Of a DNA stretch of 64,000 nt, positions 51,101-63,100 are shown piece by piece. The stretch is from Saccharopolyspora ipomoeae. GTDB taxonomy: Bacteria > Actinomycetota > Actinomycetes > Mycobacteriales > Pseudonocardiaceae. The notes beneath the pieces are model-generated. The model saw only the letters and a list, made by a program, of their open reading frames with translations. It was not told where the DNA came from and did not search any database. Within the stretch, counting starts at the first letter, position 1. Every line of letters begins with the position of its first letter. The stretch covers positions 1-64,000 of the forward strand of contig NZ_JASAOF010000017.1 of assembly GCF_029952525.1 (NCBI RefSeq). Reading direction: 5' to 3'. Made by a program: the position numbers and the translations under genes.

Positions 51101-54100
51101 GGCGCTGGGCGCCCTGGCCGGAGAACAGGAACGCGAGCTTGCGGTTGCGGGCGGCTTCGCCACGCCACACCCGGCGGCTGGTGCGGTCCTCGGCCAGGGC
51201 CGTGAGCCCGTCGACCAGCTCCTCGTGGTCGGCGGCCAGGACGGCGGCGCGCTGCTCGAACGCCGCGCGCGTCGTCGCGGCCGAGAACGCCACGTCGGTG
51301 AGCGCGTGCCCGGAGCCGACGCGGTCGAGGAGCCGTCGAGCCTGGTCTCGGAGCGCGGCTGGGGTACGCCCCGACACCGGGACCAGCACCTCCGACACGG
51401 GCACGGTCGGTTCGGCGACCTCGGTGTCGTCCTCGTACTGCTCGATGATCACGTGCGCGTTGGTGCCGCTGGCGCCGAACGACGAGACACCGGCGCGGCG
51501 CGGGTGCGGCGACTCCGGCCAGGCGGTTCGCTCGGTGAGCAGCCGCAGCTCGCCGGACTCCCAGTCGACGTGCGACGACGGGGTGTCGGCGTGCAGCGTC
51601 TTCGGCAGTTCGCCGTGCCGCATCGCCATGACCATCTTCATGATCCCGGCGACGCCCGAGGCGGCCTGGGTGTGGCCGATGTTGGACTTCACCGCGCCCA
51701 GCCACAGCGGCCGCTCGCGGCCCCGCCCGTAGGTGGCCAGCAGGCCCTGGGCCTCGATCGGGTCGCCGAGCTCGGTGCCGGTCCCGTGCGCCTCCACGGC
51801 GTCCACATCGGACGGTGCGAGTCCGGCCGAGGCGAGCGCCTGGCGGATCACCCGCTGCTGCGCGGGACCGCTGGGTGCGGTGAGGCCGTTGGAGGCGCCA
51901 TCGGAGTTGATGGCCGAGCCGCGCACCACCGCGAGGACCTGGTGCCCGTTGCGCTCGGCGTCCGAAAGCCGTTCCAGCACCAGGACTCCGACGCCCTCGG
52001 CCCAGCCGGTGCCGTCGGCGTCGTCGGAGAAGGCCTTGCAGCGGCCGTCGCCCGACAGCGCGCCCTGGGCACTGAACTCGACGAACCCGACCGGCGTGGC
52101 CATCACGGTGACACCACCGGCCAGCGCCATCGAGCACTCGCCGGAGCGCAGCGCCTGCGCCGCCAGGTGCAGCGACACCAGCGACGACGAGCAGGCGGTG
52201 TCCACCGACACCGTCGGGCCCTGCAGCCCGAAGGTGTAGGCGACCCGGCCGGACAGCAGGCTCGCCGACTGGGCGGTCTGCCACTCCATGCCGGTGATCT
52301 CGGCCGGGGCCCGGTACTCGCCGCTGCCGCCGCCGACGAACACGCCGGTGTCTGTGCCGCGCAACCGGCCCGGGTCGATGCCCGCGCGTTCCAGCGATTC
52401 CCACGCCGCTTCCAGCACGAGCCGCTGCTGCGGGTCCATCACCAGGGCCTCGCGCGGCGAGATCGCGAAGAAGTCCGGGTCGAAATCGGCGACGTCGTGC
52501 AGGAACCCGCCGCAGCGGGTGGCGCTGCGGCCCTCGTCGAAGAGCGCGCCGAGGTCCCATCCGCGGTCGGTGGGCATCTCGCCGACGGCGTCGACCTCGT
52601 CGACCAGCAGCTGCCACAGGTCCTCGGGAGAGCGCACTCCGCCCGGGTAGCGGCAGCTCATGCCGACGATCGCGATCGGTTCGTCGGTCGCCTGCCTGGT
52701 GACCTGCTGGACCGGTCCGTCGCTCGCGCCGAGCAGTTCGGCGAGCAGGTGCTCGGCGAGCTCGACGGGCGTCGGGTGGTCGAAGACCAGCGTCGCCGAC
52801 AGGGAGAGCCCCGTGGCGCGGTCGAGCTGGTTGCGCAGGTCGACGGCGGTGAGCGAGTCGAAACCGAGGTCGCGGAACGGCGCGTCGTCCTCGACGGCCT
52901 CCGCGTCGCCGTGGCCGAGCACCGCTGCGGCGCGCTCGCGCACGAGGGCCAGCGCGGTGCTTCGGCGCCGTCCCTCGGGCATGGCGAGCAGTGCGCGCCG
53001 CAGCTCAGGTTCGCCCGCGGGCTCGTCGACGCGGGCCTCGGGGATGCCGGAGAACAGCACCGCCCGCTCGGCCAATGCCGGCGCGAACGTCTCCCAGTGC
53101 ACGTCCGCGACGGCAACGGCAGGCTCCTGGCCTGCGACGACGCGGCCGAGCGCGGCCAGCGCGCGCTGCGCGGGCACCGCGGGCAGGCCGCTGAGGCGCA
53201 GGTGGGAGGTCATGCTCGGGTCCGTCGTCTCCGCCCACGGTCCCCACGCGACGAAGCGCGTCGGGCGGCCTCGGTCGTGGCGCTGCCGCGCGAACGCGGC
53301 CAGCCGCGCGTCGTGGGCGGCCTGCTGCGCGCCACCGCGCACGCCCCAGGTGCCGGCGATGGAGCCGAGCACCAGGAACGCGTCCAGGTCGCGGTCGGCC
53401 AGCAGCTCATCGAGGTGGCCGAGACCGGTGAGCGCGTGCTCGGGTGCGTCGGCGTGGACGACGGCGGTGAGGTCGTCGCCGACGGTGCCGAGGAGCGCGG
53501 CGAGCGCGTCGCGGTCGGACGCGTCGCAGGACACGACCGTGGCCTGCAGGTCAGACAGCTCGGTCTCGCCGGTGAGCACGAGGTGCTCGGCGCCGTTGTC
53601 GGCGAGCCAGCGGGCGACGAGCGCACCCATCGGGCCGGTGCCGCCGACGACGAGGACGGTGCCCCGGGGCGTCCAGGGTTCGCCGTCGGTGCCCGCGCGC
53701 ACCAGGCGGCGGGCGCGGGTGCCGTCGGTGCGGATCGCGATCTCGGACTCGTCGGCGGGGAAGGCGGTGAACCAGTCGGCGACGACCTCGGGCAGGTCGA
53801 TCAGGCCACCCCAGCTCTCGGGGTGCTCCAGGGCTGCGACCTGGCCTTCGCCCCAGACGTCGGCCTGCTCGGGGTGGCGCAGCGGTTCGTCGCCGACGGC
53901 GACGGCACCGCGCGTCACGCACCACAGCGGCGCGGTGATCCCGGCCTCGGCCAGCGCGTCGAGCAGCTCGATCGGCCGCTGGTCGCGCAGCGACACGACT
54001 CCCGCGTACTCGACTCCGGTGTCCGCCGCGCTGACGTTCTCGGCGCGGACCGCGTCGACGCCCAGCGCGTCGGCCGCATTGGCCGCCCACGGGTCGTCGC

Positions 54101-57100
54101 CGGGCACGAGCACGAGCCACTGGCCGCGCGCGTCGCGGCTGCCGGAGACCGGGGTCCAGTCGATCGCGTAGCGCCAGTCCGGTTCGGTGCGCTCGACGAC
54201 GCTGCCCGGCACGGTCTCCGGCCAGTAGCGCTGGTGCTGGAAGGCGTAGGTGGGCAGGTGAACCCGCCGCGCCCCGGTTCCGGCGAAGAACGCCGACCAG
54301 TCCACGCCGATCCCGGCCACGAACATCCGCCCGAGCGCGGCGGCGACGCTCTCCTGCTCATCGCGACCTCGCCGCAGCACGGGCACGCTGCCCTCGACCA
54401 ACGCGGACAACGGCCCATCGGGCCCGATCTCGACGAACCGCGAAGCCCCGCACCGCTCCACGTTGTCGGCGAACCGCACCGTCTCCCGCACGTGCCGCAC
54501 CCAGAACTCGGGGTCGGTCACATCCCCGGAAACAACCACCGGAACCCGAGGTTCGCGGAACACCAACCCGCTGATCGCTTCCCGAAACTCCCCCAACATC
54601 GGCTCCATCAAAGCCGAGTGAAAAGCATGAGAAACCCCGAGCCGCTTGAACTCCCAGTTCTCGGCGATTTCAAGGACCGCGTCCTCGTCCCCGGCCAGAA
54701 CGACCGAGTTCGGCCCGTTCACCGCCGCCAGCGACACCACACCACCCGAACCACTCCCGTCCCCAGGTGACGGAATACGGGAGTAATCCGGTCCCCGAAT
54801 ACCGGAGTAATCCGATCCCCGAATACGGGAGTTTTCCGCCTCCGGAATACCGGAGTAATCCGTCAGGAACGGCAACACCTCGGACTCACTCGCCCGAACC
54901 GACACCATCACCCCACCCGACGGCAATGCCTGCATCAAGCGGGCGCGGACCGAGATCAAGGTGCAGGCGTCCTCCAGAGACAACACGCCCGACACATGCG
55001 CTGCGGCCACCTCACCGATCGAGTGGCCGACGAGTTTCGCCGGGGTGACGCCGAAGAACTCGATCAGGCGATACAGGGCGACTTCGAGAGCGAACAGAGC
55101 CGGTTGGGCGTTGCCCGTCTGGCTCAGGGATTCCTCGTCCTCGCCCCACATCACGTCCCGGAGGTGGGGGTCCAGGTGGGAGAGGACCTCGTCGAAGGCT
55201 TCCGCGAAGACCGGATAGTGCTCGTGGAGGTCCCGGCCCATGCCCAGGCGCTGGGAGCCCTGGCCTGAGAACAGGAACGCCGTGGAGCCGTTGGTGCGGG
55301 AGACCGCGTCCCGGGTGACCTCGACGAGGCCCGTGGCCGTGGGCATCAGGGCGGCGCGGTGGGCGAAGGCCGAGCGGGTCGTGGCCAGCGAGAACGCGAC
55401 GTCCAGCAGGTCACCCTCGGCGGCGCGGACCCGCTCGACCTGCGCGTCGAGCGCTGCCGCGGTCTTGCCGCTGACCAGCAACGGGACCGCGACCGGGCGC
55501 CGCTGCTCGACGGGAACCGGCTGCTCGTCAGCAACCGGCTGCTCGTCAGCGGCTTCCAGGACGACGTGGGCGTTGGTGCCGGACAGGCCGAAGGCCGAGA
55601 CACCCGCGCGTCGCGGCCGTCCCACGTCCGGCCACGCGACCGGTTCGGTGAGCAGTCGCAGCGAACCGGAAACCCAGTCGATGTGCGTGGTGGGCTCGTC
55701 GACGTGCGCCGTCTTCGGCAGGAGGCCCTCGCGCATCGCCATCACCACCTTGATGACACCGGCGACGCCGGCGGCCGCCTGCGCGTGCCCGATGTTGGAC
55801 TTCACCGACCCCAGCCACAGCGGCCGGTCCCGGTCGGCGAAGGTCGACAGCAGCGCTTGGGCCTCGATCGGGTCGCCGAGAGTGGTTCCGGTGCCGTGCG
55901 CCTCGATCGCGTCGATGTCCGCAGTGGACAGTCCGGCGTCCGCGAGCGCGCTGCGGATCACGCGTTGCTGCGACGGGCCGTTCGGCGCGGTGAGGCCGTT
56001 GGAGGCGCCGTCGGAGTTCACCGCCGAACCTCGCAGCACGCCCCACACCTCGTGGCCGTTGCGGCGCGCGTCGGACAGCCGCTCCAGCACCAGCACGCCC
56101 ACGCCCTCGGACCAGGCGGTGCCGTCGGCGGCCTCGGCGAAGGCCTTGCAGCGGCCGTCGGCCGCGAGCCCGTCCTGGGCGGTGAACTCGACGAACGAGT
56201 CGGGGCTGGACATCACCGACACGCCACCGGCCAGCGCCAGCGAGCACTCGCCGTTGCGCAGCGCGGTGCTCGCCCAGTGCATGGCCACGATCGACGAGGA
56301 GCACGCGGTGTCGACGGTGACCGCCGGGCCCTCCAGGCCTAGCGCGTAGGCGAGGCGGCCGGACATGACGCTGGCGGTGTTGCCGGTGGCCAGGTAGCCG
56401 AGCACGTCGGCGTTGAGCGAGCGCCGCAGCACGTGCTCGTAGTCCTGGCCGTTGGTGCCGACGAACACACCGGTCTCGCTGCCGCGCAGCGCGGCCGGGT
56501 CCAGGCCCGCGCGTTCCAGTGCCTCCCAAGCGGTTTCGAGCACGAGACGCTGCTGCGGGTCCATCGCCAGCGCCTCGCGCGGCGAGATGCCGAAGAACGC
56601 GGCGTCGAAATCGGCTACGTCGCGCAGGAAGCTCGCTTCCCGCGCGGCCGACGCCCCTGCGCCGAGCGCGTCGAGGTCCCAGCCGCGGTCGGTGGGGAAC
56701 GGGCCGACGGTGTCGGCACCGTCGGCGACCAGCCGCCACAGCTCCTCCGGCGAGCCGATGCCGCCCGGGAAGCGGCAGCCTATGCCGACGATCGCGATCG
56801 GCTCGTCGGTGTCGGCCCGCGCGACCTCCACCGGCGCGACCTCCGCTGACCCGACCGCCGCTGGGCCCACGGCCTGCGCCAGCAGGAACTCGGCCAGGTC
56901 GACCGGTGTCGGGTAGTCGAACAGCAGGGAGGCCGGCAACGTCAGACCGATGGCCGCCGACAGCTGGTTGCGCAGCTCCAGAGTCGTCAACGAGTCGAAG
57001 CCGAGGTCGCGGAACGCGCGGTCGGCGTCGATCTCGGAGGCCCGGGAGTGCCCGAGAACCCCGGCGATGTTGGCGAGCAGCAGGTCGAGCACCGCGCGGC

Positions 57101-60100
57101 GGCGCTCGGCCTCCGGCAGCCTCGCCAGCTCCCGCAGCGGCTCGCTGCGCTGCTCCGGAGCGACCTCGGCCCGCGCCTCCGCCAGCTCGCCGACCAGCGG
57201 CGCGGGGCGCAGCTGGGTCAGGCCCGGCAGGAACCGCGCCCAGTCGATGTCGGCGACCGCGATCGCGGTGTCGCCGCGCTCGACGGCCTGACGCAGCGCG
57301 GAGATCGCCAGCTCGGGCGCCATCGGGCTGAACCCGCCGCGCCGCAACCGGTCCTCGACGCCTTCGTCGACGGCCATGCCCGACCCGGCCCACGGGCCCC
57401 ACGCGACCGAGGTGGCCGGGAGTCCCCGCGCCCGGCGCATCTCGGCGAAAGCGTCCAGGTACGCGTTGGCGGCGGCGTAGTTGCCCTGACCGGCGGCACC
57501 GATGACGCCCGCGGTGGAGGAGAACAGCACGAACGCGTCGAGGTCGGAGGTCAGCTCGTGCAGGTTGCGGGCCGCGATCGCCTTGGCGCGCAGCACGCGG
57601 GTGAAGCTCTCCGGGGTGAACGAGTCGACCAGGCCGTCGTCGACGGCACCGGCCGCGTGGAACACCGAGGTGACCCGGTGCTCGGCGAGCAGCGCCGCCA
57701 GGGCGTCGCGGTCGGCCACGTCGCACGCGGCGATGGTGACCCGCTCCCCCAGCTCCTCGGCGAGCGCGGCGGCACCGGGCGCGTCCGCGCCGCGCGTGCC
57801 CACCAGCAGCAGGTGCTCGGCTCCGGCATCGGCCAGCCACCGGGCGACGTGCGCGCCGAGCGCGCCGGTGCCGCCGGTGACCAGCACCGTACCGGGCGAG
57901 AACTCGCGACCGGTGCTGTCCAGGGCTGCTCCGGCCCGGACCAGCCTGCGGCCGTGGACACCGGAGGGCCGCACCGCGACCTGGTCCTCACCGCCCCCGG
58001 CGAGGACCCCGGCCAGGCGGCGGACCGCGTTGCGGTCGAGCCGCTCGGGCAGGTCGACCAGACCGCCCCAGAGCTGGGGGTGCTCCAGCGCGACGACCCG
58101 GCCGAGACCCCACACGGCGGCCTGATCGGGGTTCGGCACGCCGTCGGTCACCGACACCGCGTTGCGGGTCGCGACCCACAGCCGGGCGTCGATGCCGCTG
58201 CCCGCCAGCGCCTGCACGGCGGTGGTGGTGTCGGCGAGACCCGCGTGCAGGTCGGCGTCGAGGGCGAGCAGCGACAGCACCCCGTCGACCGGAACGTCCA
58301 AGTCCCGCAGGGAATCCGCGAGCGCGGACGGGTCGGCGACCTCCAGGCGCGTGACCTCGGCACCGAGCCCGTCGACCAGCTCGGACTCGTCCTGTCCGGG
58401 GGCGTGGAGCACGAGCCAGCGGCCGGTGAGCGCGGCCGAGGAGGTGACGGGACGCCAGCTGACGCGGTAGCGCCAGGAGTCCACCGTGGACAGCTGATGG
58501 CTGCGCCGCCACTCGGCGAGGGCCGCGAAGTCCTCGCGCTCGACGGCGTCCCAGAACTGCTCGTCGAGCGGCACCGAACCCGAGGTCTCGGGCTCGGCCG
58601 GAGTGGTGTCGGGCCAGAAGCGCTCGTGCTGGAACGGGTAGGTGGGCAGGTCGACGGGCCGCGCGCCGCTGCCGTCGAACAGCGCCGCCCAGTTCACGCC
58701 GGTGCCGCGCACGTGCACGCGGGCCAGCGAGCCGAGCAGCGCGGGAACGTCGTCGCGGTCGGCCCGCAGCGACGGCGCCAGCACCGCGTCGTCGCCGAGG
58801 ATCTCCTGGGCGAGCGCGCACAACGTGCCGTCGGGGCCGATCTCCAGCGCCGCGCGCACGTCGCGTTCGGCCAGCTGCGCCACGTTGTCGGCGAAGCGCA
58901 CGGTCTCCCGCACGTGCCGCACCCAGTGCTCCGGAGAGGTCACATCGCCGGAGACCACCAGCGGGATCTGCGGCTCGTGGAACTCCAAACCCTCCACGAC
59001 GGCCCGGAAATCGTCCAGCACCGGATCCATCAGCGGCGAGTGGAACGCGTGGGACACCCTGAGCCGCTTGGACTTCCAGCGCTGCGCCAGCTCCAGCACC
59101 TCGGCCTCGACACCCGCGATGACCACCGCGTCCGGGCCGTTGACCGCCGCGATCGACACGCCCCCGGTCAGATGCGGGGCCACCTCGGCCTCACCGGCCT
59201 GCACAGCCACCATCGCGCCGCCCTCCGGCAGCGCCTGCATCAGCGAAGCACGCGCCGACACCATCCGGCACGCGTCCTCCAACGACAGCACACCCGCCAC
59301 GTGCGCCGCGGCGATCTCACCGACCGAGTGGCCGACCAGCTGGTCCGGCGTCACGCCCAGCGACTCCACCAGCCGGAACAGGGACACCTCGATCGCGAAC
59401 AGCGCGGGCTGGGCAAACCCGGTGCGGTCGAGCAGGTCCGCGTCGTCGCCCCACACGACCTCGCGCAGCGGGATCGGCAGTTCGCCGTCGAGGTGCGCGC
59501 ACACCTCGTCGAAGGCGTCGGCGAACACCGGGAACCGCTCGTAGAGCTCGCGCCCCATGCCCAGGCGCTGCGAGCCCTGGCCGGAGAACATCAACGCCGT
59601 GCGGCCGCGCGTCGCGATTCCGCGCACCAGGCCCGGGTCGGGGAGGTCGTCGCGCAGCGCGGTCAGCCCGGCCACCGCCTCGTCGCGGCCGGCCGCGATC
59701 ACCGCGGCGCGGTGCTCGAACGTCGAGCGCCCCGTGGCCAGCCCCGCCGCGAGATCCGTCAGGTGCAGGTCGGGACGCTCGTCGAGCAGCGCGAGCAGGC
59801 GCGCGGCCTGCGCTCGCAGCGCCCCGTCGGCACGTGCCGAGACCAGCACCGGTACGGGCCCGCCGACCGGCTCGTCGTCGGCTGCAGGCGTCTCCGGGGC
59901 CTGCTCCAGGATGGCGTGGGCGTTGGTACCGGACAGGCCGAACGACGACACCGCCGCCCGGCGCGGGCGGTCCACCTCGGGCCACGCGGTCTCCTCGGCG
60001 AGGAGCTCGATGGCGCCGGGAACCCAGTCGACCTTCGTCGACGGCTGCTCGACGTGCAGCGTCCGGGGCAGCACGCCGCGCTGCAGCGCCTCCACCACCT

Positions 60101-63100
60101 TGATGACGCCGGCCACGCCCGAAGCCATCTGGGTGTGGCCGATGTTGGACTTGATCGACCCGAGCAGCAGCGGACGCTGCCGGTCCCGGCCGTAGGTGGC
60201 GAGCAGCGCGTCGGCCTCGATCGGGTCGCCCAGCGCCGTCCCGGTCCCGTGCCCCTCCACGGCGTCCACATCGGACGCCTCCAGGCGGGCGTTGGCCAGG
60301 GCCTGGCGGATGACGCGCTGCTGCGCGAGACCGTTGGGGGCGGTGAGCCCGTTGGACTCGCCGTCCTGGTTGACGGCGCTGCCGCGCACCACCGCCAGCA
60401 CCGGGTGACCGTTGCGCTTCGCGTCGGAGAGCCGCTCCAGCAGCACCAGGCCCACGCCCTCGGCCAGGGTCATGCCGTCGGCGTCCTCGGAGTAGGCCTT
60501 GCAGCGGCCGTCGACGGCCAGCGCGCGCTGCCTGCTGAAGCCGACGAACGCGCCCGGGGTCGACATGATGCTCACACCACCGGCCAGGGCCAGCGAGCTC
60601 TCGCCGCCGCGCAGCGACTGGCAGGCCAGGTGCAGCGCCATCAGCGACGACGAGCACGCGGTGTCGAGCGTGACCGCCGGGCCCTCCAGCCCGAACAGGT
60701 AGCTGATCCGGCCGGACAGGACGCTGGAGAGCGCGCCGGTGATCATGTGGCCCTCGTCCGGGGACGCGCCGCCGCGCCCGGCCGAGTAGTCCTGGTAGCT
60801 GGCGCCGATGAACGCGCCGGTGAGGCTGCGGCGCAGCCGGTGCGGGTCGATGCCCGCGCGCTCGATGGCCTCCCACGCGGTCTCCAGCAGCAGCCGCTGC
60901 TGCGGGTCCATCGACAGCGCCTCGCGCGGGCTGATGCCGAAGAAACCGGGGTCGAACTCCGCCGCGTCGTGCAGGAACCCGCCCTGCACCGAGTAGGTGC
61001 TGCCGGCCCGGTCCGGGTCCGGGTCGTGCAGGAGACCTTCCCAGCCGCGGTCGGTGGGGAACCCGGAGATGGCGTCGACGCCGTCGGAGACCAGCCGCCA
61101 CAGGTCTTCCGGTGAGCTCACGCCCCCGGGGTAGCGGCAGGCCATGCCGACGATGGCGATCGGCTCGTCGTCGGTGACCGAGGCGACCACCGGGGTGTCG
61201 CGGCGGGTCTCGCCGCCGCCGATCTGCGCCAGCAGGTGCTCGGTGAGCGCCAGCGCGCTCGGGTGGTCGAAGACCATCGTCGTGGCCAGCCGCAGACCGG
61301 TGGCGGTGGCCAGCCGGTTGCGCAGGTCGACGGCGGTGATCGAGTCGAAGCCGACCTCGCGGAACGCGCGGTCCTCCGGCAGCGCGTCGGGACTGCTGTG
61401 GCCGAGGACCTTCGCGGCCTCGGCGCGCACCAGCTGCAGCACGGCCTGCCTGCGCTCGACCGCGGGCAGCGCGCGCAGCGCGGCCGCGGCGCCGCCGTCG
61501 GCGGCCCGGGTCTGCTCGGCGGCGGTGAGCTCGCGGACCTCGGGGATCTCGTCGAACAGCGTCGTCGGCCGGGCCGCGGTGAACACCGGGTGGTAGCGGT
61601 CCCAGGCGACGTGGGCGAGGGCCAGCTCCGTCTCGTCGTCCTCGATCGCCCGCTGCAGCGAGCCCAGCGCCAGCTCGGCCTTCATGAACTCCAGGCCGCT
61701 GCGCCGGATCTGCTCCGGGTCGACGCGGCCGAGGCCCAGGTCGTCCGACCAGATGCCCCAGGAGATCGCGGTGGCGCGCAGGCCGCGGGCGCGGCGGTGG
61801 CAGGCCAGCGAGTTGAGGTAGGCGTTGCCCGCGACGTAGGCGGCGTGGTCGCCGCTGCCCCACATGCCCGACACCGACGAGAACAGGACGAACGCGTCGA
61901 GGTCGTGCTCGACGAGCTCGTCGAGGTTGCGGGCGCCGTGGACCTTGGCGCGCAGCACCTCGTCGAGGACCTCGACGGTGGCGTCCTCGATCGGGTACAG
62001 GCCGATGGTGGCGGCGGCGTGCACGACCGCGCGCAGCTGGTGACCGTCGGCGCGCAGGTCGTCGAGCAGCCCGGCCACGGCGTCGCGGTCGGCGACGTCG
62101 CAGGCCACGACCGTGGCCGGGGTGCCGAGTTCGCGCAGTTCGGCGGCGAGTTCGGCGGCGCCGGGCGCGTCCGGGCCGCTGCGGCTGGTGAGCACGAGGT
62201 GCTCGGCGCCCAGGTGCGCCAGCCAGCGGGCGACGTGCGGGCCGAGGGTGCCGGTGCCGCCGGTGATCAGCGTGGTGCCGCGCGGCGTCCACTGGTCGGC
62301 GCGGTCGGCGCGGTCGGCCAGGTCGGTTCGGTCGGCGCGGGCCGGGGCGTGGACGACGCGGCGGGCGAGGACTCCATTGGCGCGCACGGCGATCTGGTCC
62401 TCGTCGCCGGGCCGGGCGAGCGCGGCGGCGAACCGGCGGGCGGCGCGCGGGTCGAGCTCGACGGGCAGGTCGATCGACCCGCCCCAGCGCTGCGGGTGCT
62501 CCAGCGCGGCCGACCAGCCCAGACCCAGCGCCAGCGCCTGCGTCGGGTGCGCCACCGCATCGGCGCGGCCGGTGGCGACGGCGTCGCGGGTGATGTTCCA
62601 CAGCGGCGCGTCGATCCCGGCGTCACCGAGGGCCTGGATCAGCGCGACCGTGAGCACCAGTCCCAGCGGCAGCTCGGCGGTGGTCTCGGCCGGTTCCTCG
62701 GCCGAGGGCAGCACCGACACGACACCGGCGAGTTCGATCCCGTCGAGCTCGCCGAGCCGCTCGGCCAGCACCGCGCGGTCCGCGCAGGTCTCGTCGAGGA
62801 CCAGGCTCCGCACGTCGGCGCCGTTCTCGGCCAGCGCGGAGCGCACGTCGTCAGCGGCGCCGCTCTCCGGGCCGCTCTCCGGGCTGTTCTCCGGGCTGTT
62901 CTCCGGGCCGCTTTCGGCGCCGACCAGCAGCCAGGTCCCGTTGAGCGTCGCGTCCTGCAGCCCGCGCAGCGGTTTCCAGGTGACGCGGTAGCGCCAGGAG
63001 TCCGTTGTGGACTTCTCGCGGCTGCGTTCGCGCCACGAGTGCAGCGCGGGCAGCACGGCGGCCAGGGATTCCTCGTCGACGTGCAGGCTGGAGGTCAGTG

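Larger units (their letters stand above)
52740..56797 (-). other. PKS module: KS-AT(malonyl)-KR(inactive)-ACP
   Basis: The KS and AT look active (TACSSS near 56310, GHSIGE near 55025, HAFH). The KR is shortened after its nucleotide-binding loop ([10 protein letters not shown]), has HADAPEH in place of HAAGVLDDG, and [12 protein letters not shown] where xxxNYAAANAxL carries the catalytic Tyr. Predicted outcome is a ketone at C15, able to form a cyclic hemiketal. Confidence 0.85.

Noticed and set aside
54773-54868. CRISPR-like array
   Set aside because: Units are contiguous 24-mers without spacers, lie inside a coding frame and have no cas genes nearby.
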